Shown here one piece after another: positions 61,471 to 64,000 of a stretch of 64,000 nucleotides of DNA. The notes under the pieces were generated by a model. The model saw nothing but the letters and a program-made list of their open reading frames with translations, was not told where the DNA came from and did not search any database. The stretch comes from Candidatus Vicinibacter proximus (lineage in GTDB: Bacteria; Bacteroidota; Bacteroidia; Chitinophagales; Saprospiraceae). Numbering within the stretch: the first letter of the stretch is position 1; each line of letters starts with the position of its first letter. The stretch is from positions 1,488,001 through 1,552,000 of the forward strand of contig JADJOE010000003.1 in the NCBI GenBank assembly GCA_016713905.1. The letters run 5' to 3'. Position numbers and translations under genes: made by a program.

Positions 61471-64000
61471 TTATTTGTGAATTATTAGGCGCTGTGAAGA
61501 AAGGGTTTTTCCTTTTCCATCAAGCATTTCAACGATATAAATTCCTGTTGACATTGAAGAGAAATCTAAACCAACAGATCCATGTTTATTTAAAATTGGA
61601 CGGTGAATCTGATAGCGACCATAAAGATCGGAGATCCTCACATTTTGAATGATTTCAGCATTTATATCACAATCAATCAAAACAATCCCTGTAGATGGAT
61701 TTGGATATATTCCCACAGGAATAAATTGTTTAAGTCCAAGCTGTTGTCCTCCAAATTCTTCTTCTTCACAATTGAATAAGGGAATGTATTTGTCTATCAA
61801 GGCCAAAGTAAATCCACGGGAATAATTGACAGCAATTCCAGCACTATCCCTACACATTGCTGCAAGAACCATCAATTCTGCCACGGCTGTGGAATCAAGA
61901 GCCGTCCCGTTAAGTAACTTCAGTCTCTGTTCAGTCACCCATTGGTCATATTCTTCTGCGTCATTTTGTGGATCCAAAGAATTGTTTGAAACTTCTAATG
62001 CTTCAATGGCTTCTGCATTCAAACTATCACATAAGTAACGATAATTACCTATTTCTTCTTCAAGATCAGCCAATTGAGCTTGGAGAGAATCCAAAAGAAT
62101 TTCATATAGAGCCAATGTGTCTAAATCCGATTCTACTTCAATTAATTCTTCAACAATGATCATGGAATCGACTACACCAGAATGTAAAACATCAAAAGAA
62201 TCAAATACAATCTGTTGCACTTCAATCTCCATAAGGAATGAGTGAATATCAGTATTAAGCACAGCACTTTCACCTACGTATTCATTTTCCAATGCATCAT
62301 AAAAATCTGACAGTGTATCTGAAAGACTAGTCCAATGTGGATATTGTAATATTTCAGCAAAAATGGATTGGTACAATGCTGTCAAAATTGCTTCTGGCAA
62401 GCTATCCAAACTTGCGCTGTCTGCTAATATCGCTGCGTATCCATAAGCTGTTGCTGTATCTGATTGTAGCATCACTGGTCCTGCATTGCAAACAATAGTT
62501 TGAGAGCTCATTGTTGGTCCTGTTGCTACAATCATGCCAGGAGTTCTATAAGGATGATGTTGTGAACCTTCCGTAGTACCTGAAGGTGCTAGAAATTGAC
62601 ATTCAAGTCTTAAAGGGTTAGTTGGTCTTGCATATTTAATTTCTCCATTTAGTGATGAATTGTTATTTTGACCATTCCATGAGTTGTATTGAGAGTGAAG
62701 TTGTTTACCTGTAAATGAACCATCCGAATACCAATTACTACTCGAAGTGCTTAGATTAAAATTATTACGACGAATTAAACTTCCCATACAGTTACCATGA
62801 GTTTCAATACAATGATTGGAGTTGTCGTAAAAAAGATTATCGCTGATGGTTGTCTCCTGATTGTCCACAAACAAAAGGCCATTACCACCTTCCAGCAACC
62901 GATTACAAGTGATCACACTTTGGCGGCTGTGAGAAATATCAATACCCGGTTTAGGATTGTTTGTTGTGATGGTATCATTTTGAATTCGGGTTCCATGCCA
63001 ATTGTGTACAAATATCCCGGCACCATTGTTTGTGGCGTTGTTTAAGATACGATTGTGGGTGATGAATCCGGATTGTGGTCCTTCTGCATCTGCAGTAAAA
63101 CTAACGCCAATCGTATGGTCTCCGCCATTGGTCTGGATGTCATTGTTGGATACAAAGACCTCATTGTTCAGGGTACCTGAAAGATGTACCTTGACTCCAA
63201 AATTCTCCGGACCATTGTCTGTGTGCAGATGAACATGTTCAATGTTTGCAAATATTTTTGTTCGGCTTGCATTTATATCAAATGCTTTATGCACGTTATT
63301 GGTCCAGATACTGGACAGAGGATCACTGGCCACTGCAGTCAGGGTATGAGATGCACCCCCGCTTATTTTATCAAGTACCGCTATAGGCATATGTTCAAAC
63401 TTGATAGAGTCTATATTCAGGTCCCTTTTAAGGGAGTTATCCTTAGTGTAATCGATTCCGATATACTTGATGTCGTGTACATCAAAATTGCGTAATCTGG
63501 CTGAGGCATTGGTTACCTTGAAGGCGGTATTAAAATTTTCAATTTCATTGACAGATCCTGTACTAGGCATCCACTGTAAATGATCATTGCGATCCACAAT
63601 AATGGCCGTGCCATCTCCACATCCGCATTTTAATTCTCCACAGTTGATTAACCAACAACCTCTCATATAGTTATCGTGAAAAGCTTCTATTTTCATACGA
63701 TGAAATTGTTCAAAGTGTATTCCATCAATATTTTCTTCAAACCGGCAGGAAATCATCTTTATTTTCGCGCCTCTTGTAGATCCTGTTCCTCCACGCAGGT
63801 ACAAAGCCTTGTATGCATCCCAAATTTCAGCCGCAGTCCATTCCAAAGAGGATTGCTGGTAGGCCTGAATTCCTTGCCACCTGCAACAATTAATAAAAGG
63901 AATCCCCAATCTGGCAGCAGTCTGAAGGACAGTTCCGTTTAAATGAAAATTTTTGCCCTGATTTACTGTAATGAGTGACCCTTCCGCCATATTCCAAATG
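61471..64000 (-). CDS. Large beta-helix surface protein with T9SS sorting domain (3' part; runs off the right edge)
   Basis: The frame is open to the window edge (at least 843 codons); the N-terminus and signal peptide lie outside. Residues up to about 480 (numbered from the Met at 63990) form a right-handed beta-helix (GSLIRRNNFN, GIFVHNWHGTRIQNDTI, CNRLLEGGNGLLF). A long helical, acidic stretch follows at about 540-730 (LYEILLDSLQAQLADLEEEI). The C-terminus from about 753 (PLFNCEEEEFGGQQ, IYPNPSTG, VRISDLYGR) is a T9SS type A domain that is almost the same as B5, B7 and others. It is thus the likely full-length parent of the short B ORFs, and A8 follows it just as each A follows a B. Confidence 0.88.
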   Translation of the reverse strand, partial: IWNMAEGSLITVNQGKNFHLNGTVLQTAARLGIPFINCCRWQGIQAYQQSSLEWTAAEIWDAYKALYLRGGTGSTRGAKIKMISCRFEENIDGIHFEQFHRMKIEAFHDNYMRGCWLINCGELKCGCGDGTAIIVDRNDHLQWMPSTGSVNEIENFNTAFKVTNASARLRNFDVHDIKYIGIDYTKDNSLKRDLNIDSIKFEHMPIAVLDKISGGASHTLTAVASDPLSSIWTNNVHKAFDINASRTKIFANIEHVHLHTDNGPENFGVKVHLSGTLNNEVFVSNNDIQTNGGDHTIGVSFTADAEGPQSGFITHNRILNNATNNGAGIFVHNWHGTRIQNDTITTNNPKPGIDISHSRQSVITCNRLLEGGNGLLFVDNQETTISDNLFYDNSNHCIETHGNCMGSLIRRNNFNLSTSSSNWYSDGSFTGKQLHSQYNSWNGQNNNSSLNGEIKYARPTNPLRLECQFLAPSGTTEGSQHHPYRTPGMIVATGPTMSSQTIVCNAGPVMLQSDTATAYGYAAILADSASLDSLPEAILTALYQSIFAEILQYPHWTSLSDTLSDFYDALENEYVGESAVLNTDIHSFLMEIEVQQIVFDSFDVLHSGVVDSMIIVEELIEVESDLDTLALYEILLDSLQAQLADLEEEIGNYRYLCDSLNAEAIEALEVSNNSLDPQNDAEEYDQWVTEQRLKLLNGTALDSTAVAELMVLAAMCRDSAGIAVNYSRGFTLALIDKYIPLFNCEEEEFGGQQLGLKQFIPVGIYPNPSTGIVLIDCDINAEIIQNVRISDLYGRYQIHRPILNKHGSVGLDFSSMSTGIYIVEMLDGKGKTLSSQRLIIHK

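Noticed and set aside
1..64000. tRNA, rRNA, riboswitch and prophage features
   Set aside because: I saw no cloverleaf-like segments, no rRNA-like tracts, no known riboswitch core and no phage structural or integrase genes; this is a reading by eye, so short RNAs could be missed.

Overview
The window comes from a Bacteroidota chromosome, most like a Saprospirales/Chitinophagales-type environmental bacterium. The evidence is AT-rich DNA, many type IX secretion (T9SS) C-terminal sorting domains, Bacteroidota-style -7 promoter boxes (TAnnTTTG) a short way before start codons, lipoprotein signals of Bacteroidota type, and typical family content (VCBS/ASPIC proteins, SBBP propellers, UMF1 transporter). 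I found no tRNA, rRNA, CRISPR array or intact insertion sequence. Species-level assignment is not possible from this window.

Layout. 1-3617: the 5' part of a secreted VCBS/ASPIC protein, a class I methyltransferase and purA. 3744-13920 (all minus strand): a sulfur island with an OprD-like porin, periplasmic DsrE-like protein, Tat-exported SoxB-like metallohydrolase, TsdA-like dihaem cytochrome c, a split YeeE/YedE sulfur transporter pair, universal stress protein, rhodanese, persulfide dioxygenase fused to two rhodanese domains, 1-Cys peroxiredoxin and a TauE/SafE exporter. Together these could import, oxidise and export reduced sulfur and detoxify persulfides. Three of its promoters carry the same palindrome (GTAACT-NN-AGTTAC) at exactly the same distance from the -7 box, so a dedicated regulon is likely.

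14234-29420: housekeeping and accessory genes: a ferritin-VIT1 iron protein, a TfoX-like protein, a GNAT-like unknown, tag, a methyltransferase lipoprotein, dacB, an aspartoacylase-like protein with rimK, an SDR enzyme, a steroid-reductase-like membrane enzyme, a UMF1 transporter and a beta-helix lipoprotein. Three copies of a degenerate intergenic repeat of about 180 bp lie at 22.1-24.5 kb. 29489-33357: a small membrane protein and three glycosyltransferases (DPM1-like GT2, cellulose-synthase-like GT2, GT-C). 33450-40315: three paralogous vanadium-haloperoxidase/PAP2 lipoproteins, the first in an operon with a two-component system. 40411-43236: a MORN-repeat lipoprotein, a truncated AhpD/CMD-type gene, a DUF3179 membrane protein and a secreted unknown.

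43311-64000 (all minus strand) is the most unusual part: seven near-equal units of about 2.33 kb plus a larger parent gene at the right edge. Each unit has a short ORF of about 144 aa (B) with a T9SS sorting domain but no signal peptide, a terminator-like hairpin, and a full-length secreted SBBP beta-propeller protein of about 580 aa (A) with its own sorting domain. Propellers, sorting domains and spacers occur in mosaic combinations. B plus its A forms a variable cassette between near-identical constant segments, and two copies are broken by one-base homopolymer deletions. This looks like a recombining surface-protein cassette array.
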